From the NCBI GenBank assembly GCA_046155895.1, contig JBJXFB010000059.1, forward strand, positions 1-64,000: a DNA stretch of 64,000 nucleotides. The letters are read 5' to 3'. Positions within the stretch are counted from its first letter, which is position 1. Each line of letters begins with the position of its first letter. Made by a program: the position numbers and the translations under genes. Below, one piece after another: positions 50,819-59,731 of this stretch. Below the pieces are notes generated by a model that was not told where the DNA came from, did no database searches, and saw only the letters and a list, made by a program, of their open reading frames with translations. This DNA comes from DASYPQ01 sp046155895 (GTDB lineage Bacteria; Planctomycetota; UBA1135; GCA-002686595).

Positions 50819-53569
50819 CTACACCTCGGCCTTGTCGCCGAGCGTGCGCTTGACCTTGGTCACGCGGTAGGCCTCGAGCACGTCCTTCGGCTGCACGTCC
50901 TGGAAGTCGCGCAGGACGATGCCGCAGTCGAAGCCCTCGCGGACCTCCTTGGCGTCGTCCTTCTCGCGTCGGAGCGAAGCGAGCGGACCGTTGTGGATGA
51001 GCTTGCCCTCCCGCAGGACGCGCACGCGGCTGTCGCGGAAGATCGAGCCGTCCGTCACGTGCGACCCGGCGATCAGGCCGACCTTGCTCGACTTGAAGAT
51101 GGCGCGGATCTCGACGTGTCCCGTGACCTCCTCGACGATCTCGGGGGCCAGCAGGCCTTCCATGAGGTCGCGGACGTCGTCGAGGACCACGTAGAGCACT
51201 TCGTAGTGCTTGATCGGGACGCCACCGCGCTCGGCGGCTTCGCGTGCCTTGTCGTTGACACCCGTGTGGAACGCGATGACCGTGGCGTTCGAGCTCGTGG
51301 CCAGGAGCACGTCGCTCTCGGTGACCGCTCCGACGCCGGCGTGGAGGACGCGGACCTCGACTTCCTCGTGCTTGAGCTCCGAGAGCGCCGAGCGCAGGAC
51401 CTCGACCGAGCCCTGGACGTCGGCGCGCACGATCAGGTTGATCGTCTGCCGCGCGTCGTCGGCGACGGCCTTCATGAGCATCTCGGACGTGACCGTGCGC
51501 CGCTCCGTCAGGGACGTCGCGCGGTTCTTCCGCTCGCGCTCCTCGGCGACTTCCTTCGCCTGCGCCAGGTCTCCGACCACGTAGAAGGCCGAGCCGACGC
51601 CCGGCAGCGCGGACAGGCCCGAGACTTCGACTGGCATCGACGGCGTCGCGCTCTCGACGATCTGGCCGTGGTCGTCGTGCATCGAGCGGACCTTGCCGTA
51701 GCCTTCGCCCGCCAGGATCACGTCCCCGCGGACGAGCGTTCCGTCCTGCACGAGGAGGTGCGCGACGATGCCCTTGCCCTGCTGGATCTCGGCCTCGAGG
51801 ACGACGCCGGAGGCGGGACCCTCGAAGTGGGCGCGCAGCTCGAGGACTTCGCTCTCGAGGAACACGCGCTCGAGGAGCTCCTGGATGCCGGTGCCCTTGG
51901 TCGCGCTGACCTCGAGCATCGCCGTGTCTCCGCCCCAGGCCTCCGAGACGAGCCCCATGCGGCCGAGCGCCTCGATGGCGCGCTTGGGATTCGCCTCGGC
52001 CTTGTCGATCTTCGTCAGCGCGACGATGACGGGCGTCTTGGCCGCGCGGGCGTGCGCGAGCGCCTCCTCGGTCTGCGGCTTCGGGCCGTCGTCCGCGGCG
52101 ACGACCAGGACGACGACGTCGACGGCTTCCGCGCCCCGCGCGCGCATGGCCGTGAAGGCCGCGTGGCCGGGCGTGTCGATGATCGTCAGCGGGTGTCCCT
52201 GCGCGGTCGTGACCCGGTAGGCGCCGATGTGCTGCGTGATGCCGCCGGATTCGTCCTCGACCAGCGTCGAGCGGCGGATCGCGTCGATCAAGGTCGTCTT
52301 GCCGTGGTCCACGTGGCCGAGGAAGGCGACGGTCGGCGGGCGGGGGAGGAGATGCCCCTCTTCGACGTCGGTGCGCTTCTTCTTCAGCTCGCCGATCAGC
52401 GTCTCCTCGGCGGCCAGCTGGGTCGAGACGACGAGCTCCACACCAAATTCCTGCCCGAGGAGGACGGCCGTGTCCTCGTCGATCAGGGCGTTGATGTTGA
52501 GCTTCATCATGTCCATCCCGAGATTGCGGATGGCGCAGGTCATCAGCTCGCCGGACTTGACCGACAGGGCCTCGGCCAGCTTCTTGACCGTGATCGGCAT
52601 GTCGATCGCGACCTTGCCGCCCGAGTGGGGGGAGGATGAGGCGTCCTGGATCCGGCCCCCGCGCTGCGGACGTCCGGTCGGCGCGCCCGCCGGACCCGGC
52701 GTGCGCCGGCGGAGGAAGCGCCCCGCTTCGCGCTCGCGCAGCTGCCCCGCGGTGAGCTGCTCGCGGGCGCCGCGGTCGCCGCGCAGGAGCGCGCGCTTCT
52801 TGTCGTGCGCCAGCGTGGGCATGACCTGGGGAGCGACGTCGTCCTTCGAGCGGATCCGGCGCGATTCGGGCTTCTTCGGCTGCGCGGACTGGATCTTCGT
52901 GAGGTCGATGAAGCCGACGACCTTCCCCTGGCGCTTGGGCAGCTTGGACTCGGCGGGGGGATGCTTCGCGCTGGCGGCGAGCGGGGCCGGCGCCTCGGCC
53001 GGCGCGGAAACCGGTTCAGGCGCTGGGCGCGTGGACGTCGGGCCCTTGGCCGGCGTCAGCTCCGGCTCGGCGATCTCGGCTTCCTCGGAGACTTCCTCTT
53101 CCGTCGGCGGGGGAGGGGAAACCTCCGCGCGAACTCGCTCGACGACGGGTTCCGGCTCGGGCTCGACCTGGAGCCGGGCGGGTTCCTCTTCCGGCTCCAG
53201 CTCCGGGACCGTCACGGGCTCCGCGACCTTCGCGGCTCGCTTCGGCTTCTCTTCCCTCGGCTCGGGAGCTCGCGGAGCCGGGGCCGCCGGAGGCTCGACT
53301 TCCTCTCCGCCGACGACCTCTCCGAGCTTCTTCTTCTTGCGCTTGACGACGAGCCCGATGCCGGACTGCTCGACCGTGCCCTTCAGGGACTCCGGGATGA
53401 GGCCGTGCGCTTCGAGCGTGCCCTGGATCTGGAGGACCATGAAGTCGTCCAGCGCGGTCATGCGGCCCTTGATCTCGGTGAAGCCCATGTCGCGGAGCTT
53501 CTTGGCGAGGTCGTCGCCCGACATGCCATATTCCTTGGCGAGGTCGTAGATGCGTTTCTTCTGCGTCAA
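50819..53569 (-). CDS. infB: Translation initiation factor IF-2
   Basis: A 916-residue IF-2, which places initiator tRNA on the ribosome. There is an N-terminal IF2_N motif (RIYDLAKEYGMSGDDLAKKL), then a long Pro/Glu/Ala-rich linker (about 80-310), a second IF2_N, and the G domain: FLGHVDHGKTTLIDAI is G1, IIDTPGHAAF is G3 and ALTKIDKAEA is G4. The C-terminal half has the IF-2 domains that bind fMet-tRNA. It starts with TTG at 53569. It lies in nusA-infB-rbfA order, the standard bacterial arrangement. Confidence 0.95.
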   Translation of the reverse strand: MTQKKRIYDLAKEYGMSGDDLAKKLRDMGFTEIKGRMTALDDFMVLQIQGTLEAHGLIPESLKGTVEQSGIGLVVKRKKKKLGEVVGGEEVEPPAAPAPRAPEPREEKPKRAAKVAEPVTVPELEPEEEPARLQVEPEPEPVVERVRAEVSPPPPTEEEVSEEAEIAEPELTPAKGPTSTRPAPEPVSAPAEAPAPLAASAKHPPAESKLPKRQGKVVGFIDLTKIQSAQPKKPESRRIRSKDDVAPQVMPTLAHDKKRALLRGDRGAREQLTAGQLREREAGRFLRRRTPGPAGAPTGRPQRGGRIQDASSSPHSGGKVAIDMPITVKKLAEALSVKSGELMTCAIRNLGMDMMKLNINALIDEDTAVLLGQEFGVELVVSTQLAAEETLIGELKKKRTDVEEGHLLPRPPTVAFLGHVDHGKTTLIDAIRRSTLVEDESGGITQHIGAYRVTTAQGHPLTIIDTPGHAAFTAMRARGAEAVDVVVLVVAADDGPKPQTEEALAHARAAKTPVIVALTKIDKAEANPKRAIEALGRMGLVSEAWGGDTAMLEVSATKGTGIQELLERVFLESEVLELRAHFEGPASGVVLEAEIQQGKGIVAHLLVQDGTLVRGDVILAGEGYGKVRSMHDDHGQIVESATPSMPVEVSGLSALPGVGSAFYVVGDLAQAKEVAEERERKNRATSLTERRTVTSEMLMKAVADDARQTINLIVRADVQGSVEVLRSALSELKHEEVEVRVLHAGVGAVTESDVLLATSSNATVIAFHTGVNDKAREAAERGGVPIKHYEVLYVVLDDVRDLMEGLLAPEIVEEVTGHVEIRAIFKSSKVGLIAGSHVTDGSIFRDSRVRVLREGKLIHNGPLASLRREKDDAKEVREGFDCGIVLRDFQDVQPKDVLEAYRVTKVKRTLGDKAEV

Positions 53570-53608
53570 GCGGTTCGGCCGTGCTTCCTGTTCTCTCCGG
53601 GATGTCGA

Positions 53609-54742
53609 TCAGTTGCGGGCGCCGGCGTCGCCGCCGGCACCCTTGCTCATGGCGGCGGGCTCGCCCGCGTCGCCCGCTCCCTCGTCCGATTCGGACTCGG
53701 GCTCCGCGCCGCCGGCGCCTTCCTCGGCTGCGCCGGGGTCCGCGTGACCGCTGCCGTCCGCCGATGGCCCGCCGGGTCCGGCCATCTCGGCCTCGAACTC
53801 CCCGCGCGTCTTGATGTCGATGTCCCAGCCGCACAGTTTGCTCGCCAGGCGCACGTTCTGGCCCTTCTTGCCGATGGCGAGCGACTGCTGGTCCTCGTCG
53901 ACGATCACGACGGCCGAGTGCGTGTCCACGTCGGGATAGATGTTGTCGAGGTGGATCGTGGCCGGCTTGAGGCCGTTCATGATCAGCGTTTCGAGCGAAT
54001 CGCTCCACTTGATGATGTCGATCCGTTCGCCGCGCAGCTCGTCGATGACGGCCTTGATGCGCGAGCCGCGGACGCCCACGCAGGCGCCGATGCAGTCGAT
54101 CTTCGGATCCTGGCTCAAGACCGCCATCTTCGTGCGGTAGCCCGGCTCGCGGACCACGCGCTTGATCTCGATGATCCCGTCGGCGATCTCGGGCACCTCG
54201 AGCTCGAAGAGCCGCCGGACGAGGTCGGGGTGGGTGCGGCTGACGAGGATCCGGACCCTCGATCCGTCCTTGCGCACCTCGACGATGATCGCGCGGATGC
54301 GGTCGCCGGGATTGAAGACCTCGCCGCGGACGCGGTCCTCCTTGCCGAGGTGGGCCTCGACCTTGCCGAGGTTCACGACGAGGAAGTCGCCCTCGAAGCG
54401 CTGGACGACGCCGTTCACCAGCTGCCCGACGCGCGTTTCGTACTCCTCGAAGAGCACGTCGCGCTCGGCCTCGCGCAGGCGCTGGAGCAGGCCCTGCTTG
54501 ACCGCTTGCGCCGCGATCCGGCCGAGCTCCTGCATGTCGAACTCGTACTCCTCCTCGGCGTCCTCCATGGTGATCTCGCCGCTCTGGCGATCGATCCGCA
54601 CGACGAGGTCCTCGCCGACACCCAAGCGCTTGCGTACCCCCGCCGCCAAGGCCTCCTCGAGTCCCCGGAAGATCACTTCCTTGGGGATGTCCTTGTCGCG
54701 GTGGATGACATCGATCATCCTCAGCACGTCGTCAGGGTTCAT
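53609..54742 (-). CDS. nusA: Transcription termination/antitermination factor NusA
   Basis: A 377-residue NusA. An N-terminal RNA-polymerase-binding domain (MIDVIHRDKDIPKEVIFRGL) is followed by an S1 domain (LVNGVVQRFEGDFLVVNLGK) and two KH domains: DCIGACVGVRGSRIKAVIDE for KH1 and AIGKKGQNVRLASKLCGWDI for KH2. The tail is Gly/Glu/Ala-rich and lacks the acidic repeats of the E. coli protein, as in many bacteria. The ATG at 54742 is chosen over 54790. It is the first gene of a transcript with infB, rbfA and the peroxiredoxin gene; a perfect inverted repeat lies upstream. Confidence 0.95.
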   Translation of the reverse strand: MNPDDVLRMIDVIHRDKDIPKEVIFRGLEEALAAGVRKRLGVGEDLVVRIDRQSGEITMEDAEEEYEFDMQELGRIAAQAVKQGLLQRLREAERDVLFEEYETRVGQLVNGVVQRFEGDFLVVNLGKVEAHLGKEDRVRGEVFNPGDRIRAIIVEVRKDGSRVRILVSRTHPDLVRRLFELEVPEIADGIIEIKRVVREPGYRTKMAVLSQDPKIDCIGACVGVRGSRIKAVIDELRGERIDIIKWSDSLETLIMNGLKPATIHLDNIYPDVDTHSAVVIVDEDQQSLAIGKKGQNVRLASKLCGWDIDIKTRGEFEAEMAGPGGPSADGSGHADPGAAEEGAGGAEPESESDEGAGDAGEPAAMSKGAGGDAGARN

Positions 54743-54834
54743 GGTGGGTGTGTCCAGGGATCTCCGTTCGGAAACGACGCGGCGTCGCATCCGGCCCGGG
54801 CTCTCCGTCTGGGCGTTGTCGTTTAAATATATGT

Positions 54835-54859
54835 TATGAAGCGGTTTACCCGCTTCATA
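54835..54859. promoter_or_regulatory. Perfect inverted repeat upstream of nusA
   Basis: Arms TATGAAGCGG (54835-54844) and CCGCTTCATA (54850-54859) are perfectly complementary with a 5-nt spacer, beside an AT-rich stretch (TTTAAATATATG) that stands out in this GC-rich window. It is 93 bp from the nusA ATG. It looks like an operator or transcribed hairpin controlling nusA-infB, or the divergent gene at 55004. Confidence 0.6.
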
Positions 54860-55003
54860 GTGGCGTCTCTCCGCACGGCTCGGGGCGTTCGCGGGCCCTT
54901 TCCCTGGCCAGAGAGGGGGGGAGAGTCTGAACTATGGCTCTCGGCGAGTCAACGGACCGGTGCTCGCCCGCGAGCAACTCCCCGGCGCACGCTACCTTCC
55001 GTC

Positions 55004-57463
55004 ATGCTCCGGAATGCCCTCATCACCCTCGTGGCGCTGCCCTGCATCGCCGGCTTCGGCCGTGCGGCGCCGCAGCGTCCGGACGCGTCTCCCTCGCTCC
55101 GCGAACGGATTCTGCGTCTCTCCAGCGACGACGAGACCGCGGACGCCGAGCTGGAGGCGCTCGCGAGCCTGGCGGAGGAGGCTTCCCTCGCCGCGCTCGA
55201 CGGCTTGAGCTCGGAGGCGCCGCTCGGCCGGAGGCGGCGAGCTCACCTCGTCTTCCGCGCGGGCGGCGAGCGCTCGATCGGGCCCGCCCTCGCCGCCCTC
55301 GCCGATCCCGATCCCGGGACGCGAGCGGAGCTCGTCGCCTTCCTCGGCCGGGGCGACCTCGGGGCGAGCGCACTCGCCGAGCGCGTCGCCGCGCTCTCCA
55401 GGCTCGCGCTCGCCGATCCGGAGATGTCCCTGCGGGCGGACTCGATCGAGCGCCTGGCGAGCTTCGAGCGCCCCGAATCGGCGGCGGCCCTCGACGCGAT
55501 CCTCGACGAGCTCGAGAGTCCGCTGCGCGGATTCGCGGCGGCGCTGCTCGCCGATCGGCCGTCCGCGCGCGGCATCGTCGGGAGACGCGCACGCGCGGGC
55601 GCAGCCTCGGATCCCGAGATTCTCGGTCCCATGCTCGCGGCCTACGGGCGCTCTCTCGCGGAACGCCGCGACAGGTCCGGAGCGGCCGAGCTCCTCGCGG
55701 GCCGGCGGCATCCCGATCCGATCGTCCGCCGCGGGGCGCGCCTGGGTCTCGACGCCTACCTGGCCCGCCTGATCACCGGAGGGGACGCCCTGCGCGCGTC
55801 GGCGGCGGTCGAGGAGCTCGAATCGATGGGCCTCGATCCCGCGGAAGGAGCGCTCCTGCGCGGGCGGCTCGCGCTGATGCTCGGCGTCGATCCGCTGGCA
55901 GCGTCGCGCGCCGTGGGCGTGATCCTGCACGAGACGGCCACCAGCACCGACCGCGAAGCGCGCTCGCTCCGCGCGACCGCACTGGCGATCGACGCCGCGG
56001 CGCGGATTGCCGCCTCGTCGACTCCCGAGCCGGCGCGCGAGGCGCGGGCGCCGCTCGCGGAAGCCGAGCGGCTCTTCGATGGCCTTCTCGCGGAGCGCCT
56101 CGACCGTACGAATGCCCGCCTCGCGCGCGAGCACGCCGCGTGGCTCCACCGCCGCGCGCAGTGCGAGCTCCTCGAGATCGTCCGCACGCTCGCCGAGAGC
56201 CCGGGGGAGGATCCCCTGGGCGCGCAGACGCCCGAACTCATCGCCCGCCTCGTCGAGTCAGGGAGGCGCGTGCATTCCCTGGAGCTCGAGGCGCAGCTCG
56301 CGCTGGCCCTGGCGGGAGCCAGCGGCACGGCCAGCCTCGACGCGCTCCTGGAGGACGAGCTCTCGCCCTCGCCGCTCTTCCTCGAGAACCCGCGCAGCAC
56401 GGCGTGGCCCTCGCCGCGCGCGCTCTCGGTGCGCGCCGCGCTCGGGAGGATCCTCGCCAGCGTCGCGCGCGACGAGATGCCGGGTTTCGAGCCGCTCCCC
56501 GGGGTCGCCGCGGAGACGGCCGATCCGCTGCGGGATCCCGAGCGAGCCGACCGGCTCCGCCGAATCCTGTCGGCGCGCCTCGACGAGACCTCGCGGTCCT
56601 TCCTCGACCTGCGGGAGCGCCTGCGGCGCGAGATGGCGGGCAATCCCGCCGCGCCGTCGGCCGATGACGCCGAGCGGATCCAGGTCCTCAACCGGGAGTG
56701 GCTCGATCTCCTGGACGCCTCCCAGCGCGAGGGGAAAGGCGAGGCCCGCGCCGCGCTCGAGTCGCGGGCGCCGTCCATGCACGGGATGATGCTCGTCCGC
56801 GCCTTGCGCGAGGAAGGCCTCCCGGCGCGCGCGCGCGCCCTGGCGCTCGCGGTGAAGTCGGACCTCGAGAAGAGCGGCGACCTCAAGCGCTACTGGCTGA
56901 TCGAGGCCGACATCGAGCTGGCCATCGGCTCGACCTGGGGCGACGAGGACGATCCCGCCCGGGCGGAGATCGAGATCACGCGCGCCGTCGAGCGGCTGGA
57001 GACGATCGAGACGGCCTTGAAGGAGCGCGGGGCGTCGTTGCGCGACTTGGCGACCGTGCGCGGGCTGCGGTCGAGCGCCCTGGTGGCCCTGGCGGTCAAC
57101 GCGAACGTCAAGATGCGCAACCCCGAGCGCGCGCTGGCCTACTTCGAGCGCGCTTTCGAGCTCCGGCAGGACGAGTTCATGCGCGTGCTGCGTGCCTGCT
57201 ACAGCGCCCGCTCCGGCCGCGGCGAGGAGGCGCGGACGATCCTGCGCGAGCTCACGCCCTCCCCGGCGAACCTGTACAACGTCGCGTGCACCTGGGCCCT
57301 GCTTGGGGAGGCCGAGCTCGCGCTCGACTGCCTGCGCAGGAACCTGGAGCTGAACCCGATGTCGGCCGGCGCGCGCAGGAAGCAGAACGAATGGGCCCGC
57401 CGGGATCCGGATCTCGAGTCCCTGCGGGAGGATCCGCGCTTCCTGGAGATCGTGGGGGAGTAG
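55004..57463 (+). CDS. Secreted helical-repeat (HEAT/TPR-like) protein
   Basis: An 819-residue protein with a signal peptide (LRNALITLVALPCIAGFGRA). The body is nearly all alpha-helical: HEAT-like repeats in the first third (for example GERSIGPALAALADPDPGTR) and TPR-type repeats in the last third (ALAYFERAFELRQDEF, LYNVACTWALLGEAELALDC). The closing DPDLESLREDPRFLEIV is a common end of TPR proteins. No catalytic motif is seen, and I assign only a scaffold role outside the cytoplasm. TACCTT ends 5 nt before ATG 55004. An in-frame ATG at 54836 lies in the inverted repeat and gives no signal peptide, so it was rejected. Confidence 0.72.
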   Translation: MLRNALITLVALPCIAGFGRAAPQRPDASPSLRERILRLSSDDETADAELEALASLAEEASLAALDGLSSEAPLGRRRRAHLVFRAGGERSIGPALAALADPDPGTRAELVAFLGRGDLGASALAERVAALSRLALADPEMSLRADSIERLASFERPESAAALDAILDELESPLRGFAAALLADRPSARGIVGRRARAGAASDPEILGPMLAAYGRSLAERRDRSGAAELLAGRRHPDPIVRRGARLGLDAYLARLITGGDALRASAAVEELESMGLDPAEGALLRGRLALMLGVDPLAASRAVGVILHETATSTDREARSLRATALAIDAAARIAASSTPEPAREARAPLAEAERLFDGLLAERLDRTNARLAREHAAWLHRRAQCELLEIVRTLAESPGEDPLGAQTPELIARLVESGRRVHSLELEAQLALALAGASGTASLDALLEDELSPSPLFLENPRSTAWPSPRALSVRAALGRILASVARDEMPGFEPLPGVAAETADPLRDPERADRLRRILSARLDETSRSFLDLRERLRREMAGNPAAPSADDAERIQVLNREWLDLLDASQREGKGEARAALESRAPSMHGMMLVRALREEGLPARARALALAVKSDLEKSGDLKRYWLIEADIELAIGSTWGDEDDPARAEIEITRAVERLETIETALKERGASLRDLATVRGLRSSALVALAVNANVKMRNPERALAYFERAFELRQDEFMRVLRACYSARSGRGEEARTILRELTPSPANLYNVACTWALLGEAELALDCLRRNLELNPMSAGARRKQNEWARRDPDLESLREDPRFLEIVGE

Positions 57464-57477
57464 CCTCGCGCTCCGGC

Positions 57478-58728
57478 ATGGGCAAGGTCGTGCTGACGGG
57501 GAAGGGCCGCCGCTGGATCGAAGGCGGACATCCCTGGGCGTTCCGCGACGACGTCGCGGAGGCGGAGGCGGAGCCGGGGGAGATCGCAGCCGTTCTCGGT
57601 CCAGGAGGACTGCACCTCGGGTTCGGGGCCTTCAGCAGCGCGTCGCGGATCGCGGTCCGCATGGTCTCACGCGAGAAGGAGGAGCCCGACCGCTCGTTCT
57701 GGAAGGGGCGCGTCGAGCGCGCGGTCGCCGCGCGGACCAGAATGGGCTACGTCGAGGCGGACGGCGCGTGCCGGCTGATCGCGGGCGACGCCGACGGTTT
57801 CCCGGGGCTCGTCGTCGACCGCTACGCGGACGTGCTCGTGATCCAGAGCGGAACGGCGGCCGCCGATCGGCTGCGCGAGGAAGTCGTCGCGCTCCTCGAC
57901 GAGGCGCTGCCGTTCCCGATCGCGACGGTCGTCGATCGTTCCGACAGCGCCGTGAGGAAGCTCGAAGCGCTCGAGAAGCGCGTCGAGGTCCTGCGCGGCG
58001 CCGTCCCGGAAGGCGTTCTCGTGCGCGAAGGTGGGCTGCGCTACGAAGTCGACGTGCTGGGCGGCCACAAGACGGGCCACTACCTCGACCAGCGCGAGAA
58101 CCGGGCTCGCGCCGCGGCGCGCGCGGCCGGTCGGGACGTCCTCGACGCGTTCTGCTACGACGGCCTGTTTGGCGTCCGCGCGGCGATGGCCGGGGCCCGG
58201 TCGGTCCTGTGCCTCGACCAGTCCGAGGCGGCGCTCGAGCGCGCCCGGCGGAACGCGGAGCGCAACGGCGTCGCCGACCGCGTGCGCACGCGCCGCGCCA
58301 ACTGCATGTCCGAGCTCAAGGCCCTCGCGCGCGAGGAGGCCCGTTTCGGGCTCGTCGTCGTCGATCCGCCAGCCTTCGCCAAGAGCCGCCGCGAGATCGC
58401 GGGCGCCGAGCGCGGCTACGTCGACGTGAACCGGCGGGCGATGGAGCTCATCGAGCCCGGCGGCACGCTCGTCTCGGCCTCGTGCTCCTACAACGTCCGC
58501 GTGCCGGCGTTCGTGGGCTTCCTCGCGGACGCGGCGCGCGAGTCGGGGCGAGACGCGTACCTCGAGGAGCTCGCCGGTGCCGCGCCCGACCACCCGGCGC
58601 TCCTGTCGCTCCCGGAGAGCGCCTACTTGAAGTGCGCGTTCCTGCGTGTCGAGGGAGAGCCTAGAATGCGCGGCCGCCGACATGCCGACCACCACGATCG
58701 CGATCCAGCTGAACGGAAGGGACCTTGA
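57478..58728 (+). CDS. RlmI-like class I rRNA methyltransferase (PUA domain)
   Basis: A 416-residue SAM-dependent methyltransferase of the RlmI family, which makes m5C in 23S rRNA (1962 in E. coli). An N-terminal PUA domain (KGRRWIEGGHPWAFRDDVAE) is followed by the EEHD-like domain, the HKTGHYLDQRENR motif, SAM motif VLDAFCYDGLFGVRAAMAGA and the catalytic VVVDPPAFAKS. The Cys in VSASCSYN is the presumed nucleophile. About 15 basic C-terminal residues overlap the thiS start by 47 bp. TAGCCT, which includes the previous stop, ends 11 nt before the ATG. Confidence 0.9.
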   Translation: MGKVVLTGKGRRWIEGGHPWAFRDDVAEAEAEPGEIAAVLGPGGLHLGFGAFSSASRIAVRMVSREKEEPDRSFWKGRVERAVAARTRMGYVEADGACRLIAGDADGFPGLVVDRYADVLVIQSGTAAADRLREEVVALLDEALPFPIATVVDRSDSAVRKLEALEKRVEVLRGAVPEGVLVREGGLRYEVDVLGGHKTGHYLDQRENRARAAARAAGRDVLDAFCYDGLFGVRAAMAGARSVLCLDQSEAALERARRNAERNGVADRVRTRRANCMSELKALAREEARFGLVVVDPPAFAKSRREIAGAERGYVDVNRRAMELIEPGGTLVSASCSYNVRVPAFVGFLADAARESGRDAYLEELAGAAPDHPALLSLPESAYLKCAFLRVEGEPRMRGRRHADHHDRDPAERKGP

Positions 58729-58897
58729 GGTGCCCGAGGGTCGGAGCGTCGCGGAGCTCGTGGCCGAGCTCGATCTGCGGCCGGGGATGGTCGCCGTGGA
58801 AGTGAACGGGAGCCTGGTCACGCGCGACCGGCGCGAGTCCACGGTCCTCCGCGCCGGCGACCTGGTGGAGCTGGTGACGATCATGGGAGGGGGTTGA
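58682..58897 (+). CDS. thiS: Sulfur carrier protein ThiS
   Basis: A 71-residue ubiquitin-like sulfur carrier in thiamine (thiazole) biosynthesis. TIAIQLNGRDLEVPEGRSVA is the first strand and helix, and the protein ends in a Gly-Gly-type tail (TIMGGG), which becomes a thiocarboxylate. ATG 58682 is preferred to 58646, since the sequence before it is the end of the methyltransferase. TAGAAT lies 14 nt upstream, so an internal promoter is possible. thiG starts 3 bp after the stop, making a thiSG operon. Confidence 0.93.
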   Translation: MPTTTIAIQLNGRDLEVPEGRSVAELVAELDLRPGMVAVEVNGSLVTRDRRESTVLRAGDLVELVTIMGGG

Positions 58898-58900
58898 GCG

Positions 58901-59731
58901 ATGACGCCCTCGGAGAGTCCTTTGGAGTTCGCGGACGAGCCCCTCGTCCTCGGAGAGACCGTCCTCCACTCCCGCCTGCTCGTCGGAACGGGCAAGTACG
59001 CCTCCTTCGAGGAGACGCGCGCGGCCCTGGAGATCAGCGGGACCCGCTGCGTGACCGTCGCGATCCGCCGTGTCGAGCTCGGCGGCAAGGGGCCCAACCT
59101 CCTCGACTACATCGACCGCTCCCGCTACACGATCCTCCCGAACACCGCCGGCTGCTACGACGCGAAGACGGCGGTGCGCACGGCGGAGCTCGCGCGCGAG
59201 CTCCTCGGGACGAAGCTCGTGAAGCTCGAGGTGCTCGGCGATCCGAAGACGCTCCTCCCCGACCCCGTCGGGACGCTCGAGGCGACGCGCGAGCTCGTCC
59301 GGCAGGGTTTCGACGTGCTCGTCTACACCTCCGACGATCCGCGGCTCGGCGTCCGCCTCGAGGAGCTCGGCGTCGTCAGCGTCATGCCCGCCGGCTCGCC
59401 GATCGGCTCGGGGCAGGGGATCCTGAACCCGAACGCGATCCGGATCCTGCTCGAGCTCGTCCGCGTCCCCGTCATCGTCGACGCGGGCGTCGGGACGGCG
59501 TCCGACGTCGCCATCGCGATGGAGCTCGGCGCGCACGGCGTCCTCCTGAACACCGGCATCGCCTCCGCGCGCGAGCCGCTGCGCATGGCCGCCGCGATGC
59601 GCGACGCGTGCTCCGCGGGCCGGAACGCGTTCCTCGCGGGCCGAATCCCGCGCAGACTGTACGCGAACGCCTCGTCGCCGATCGAGGGCGTGGTCGGCTC
59701 CGGCGGGGCGGGATCGGCAGCCCGATCTTGA
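58901..59731 (+). CDS. thiG: Thiazole synthase ThiG
   Basis: A 276-residue TIM-barrel enzyme that joins deoxyxylulose 5-phosphate, dehydroglycine and the ThiS thiocarboxylate to form the thiazole of thiamine. RLLVGTGKYASFEETRAALE, LVKLEVLGDPKTLLPD (catalytic Lys) and AGSPIGSGQGILNPNAIRIL (phosphate-binding loop) are diagnostic. VPVIVDAGVGTASDVAIAME completes it. The last 20 residues continue beyond the usual end. Its TGA stop overlaps a TTG start of the CPBP protease gene. The other thiazole genes (thiH/thiO, thiF) are not adjacent. Confidence 0.96.
   Translation: MTPSESPLEFADEPLVLGETVLHSRLLVGTGKYASFEETRAALEISGTRCVTVAIRRVELGGKGPNLLDYIDRSRYTILPNTAGCYDAKTAVRTAELARELLGTKLVKLEVLGDPKTLLPDPVGTLEATRELVRQGFDVLVYTSDDPRLGVRLEELGVVSVMPAGSPIGSGQGILNPNAIRILLELVRVPVIVDAGVGTASDVAIAMELGAHGVLLNTGIASAREPLRMAAAMRDACSAGRNAFLAGRIPRRLYANASSPIEGVVGSGGAGSAARS

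Noticed and set aside
54836..55003. Upstream N-terminal extension of the HEAT/TPR protein from ATG 54836
   Set aside because: It begins within the inverted repeat, has odd composition and would bury the clear signal peptide that starts at 55004.
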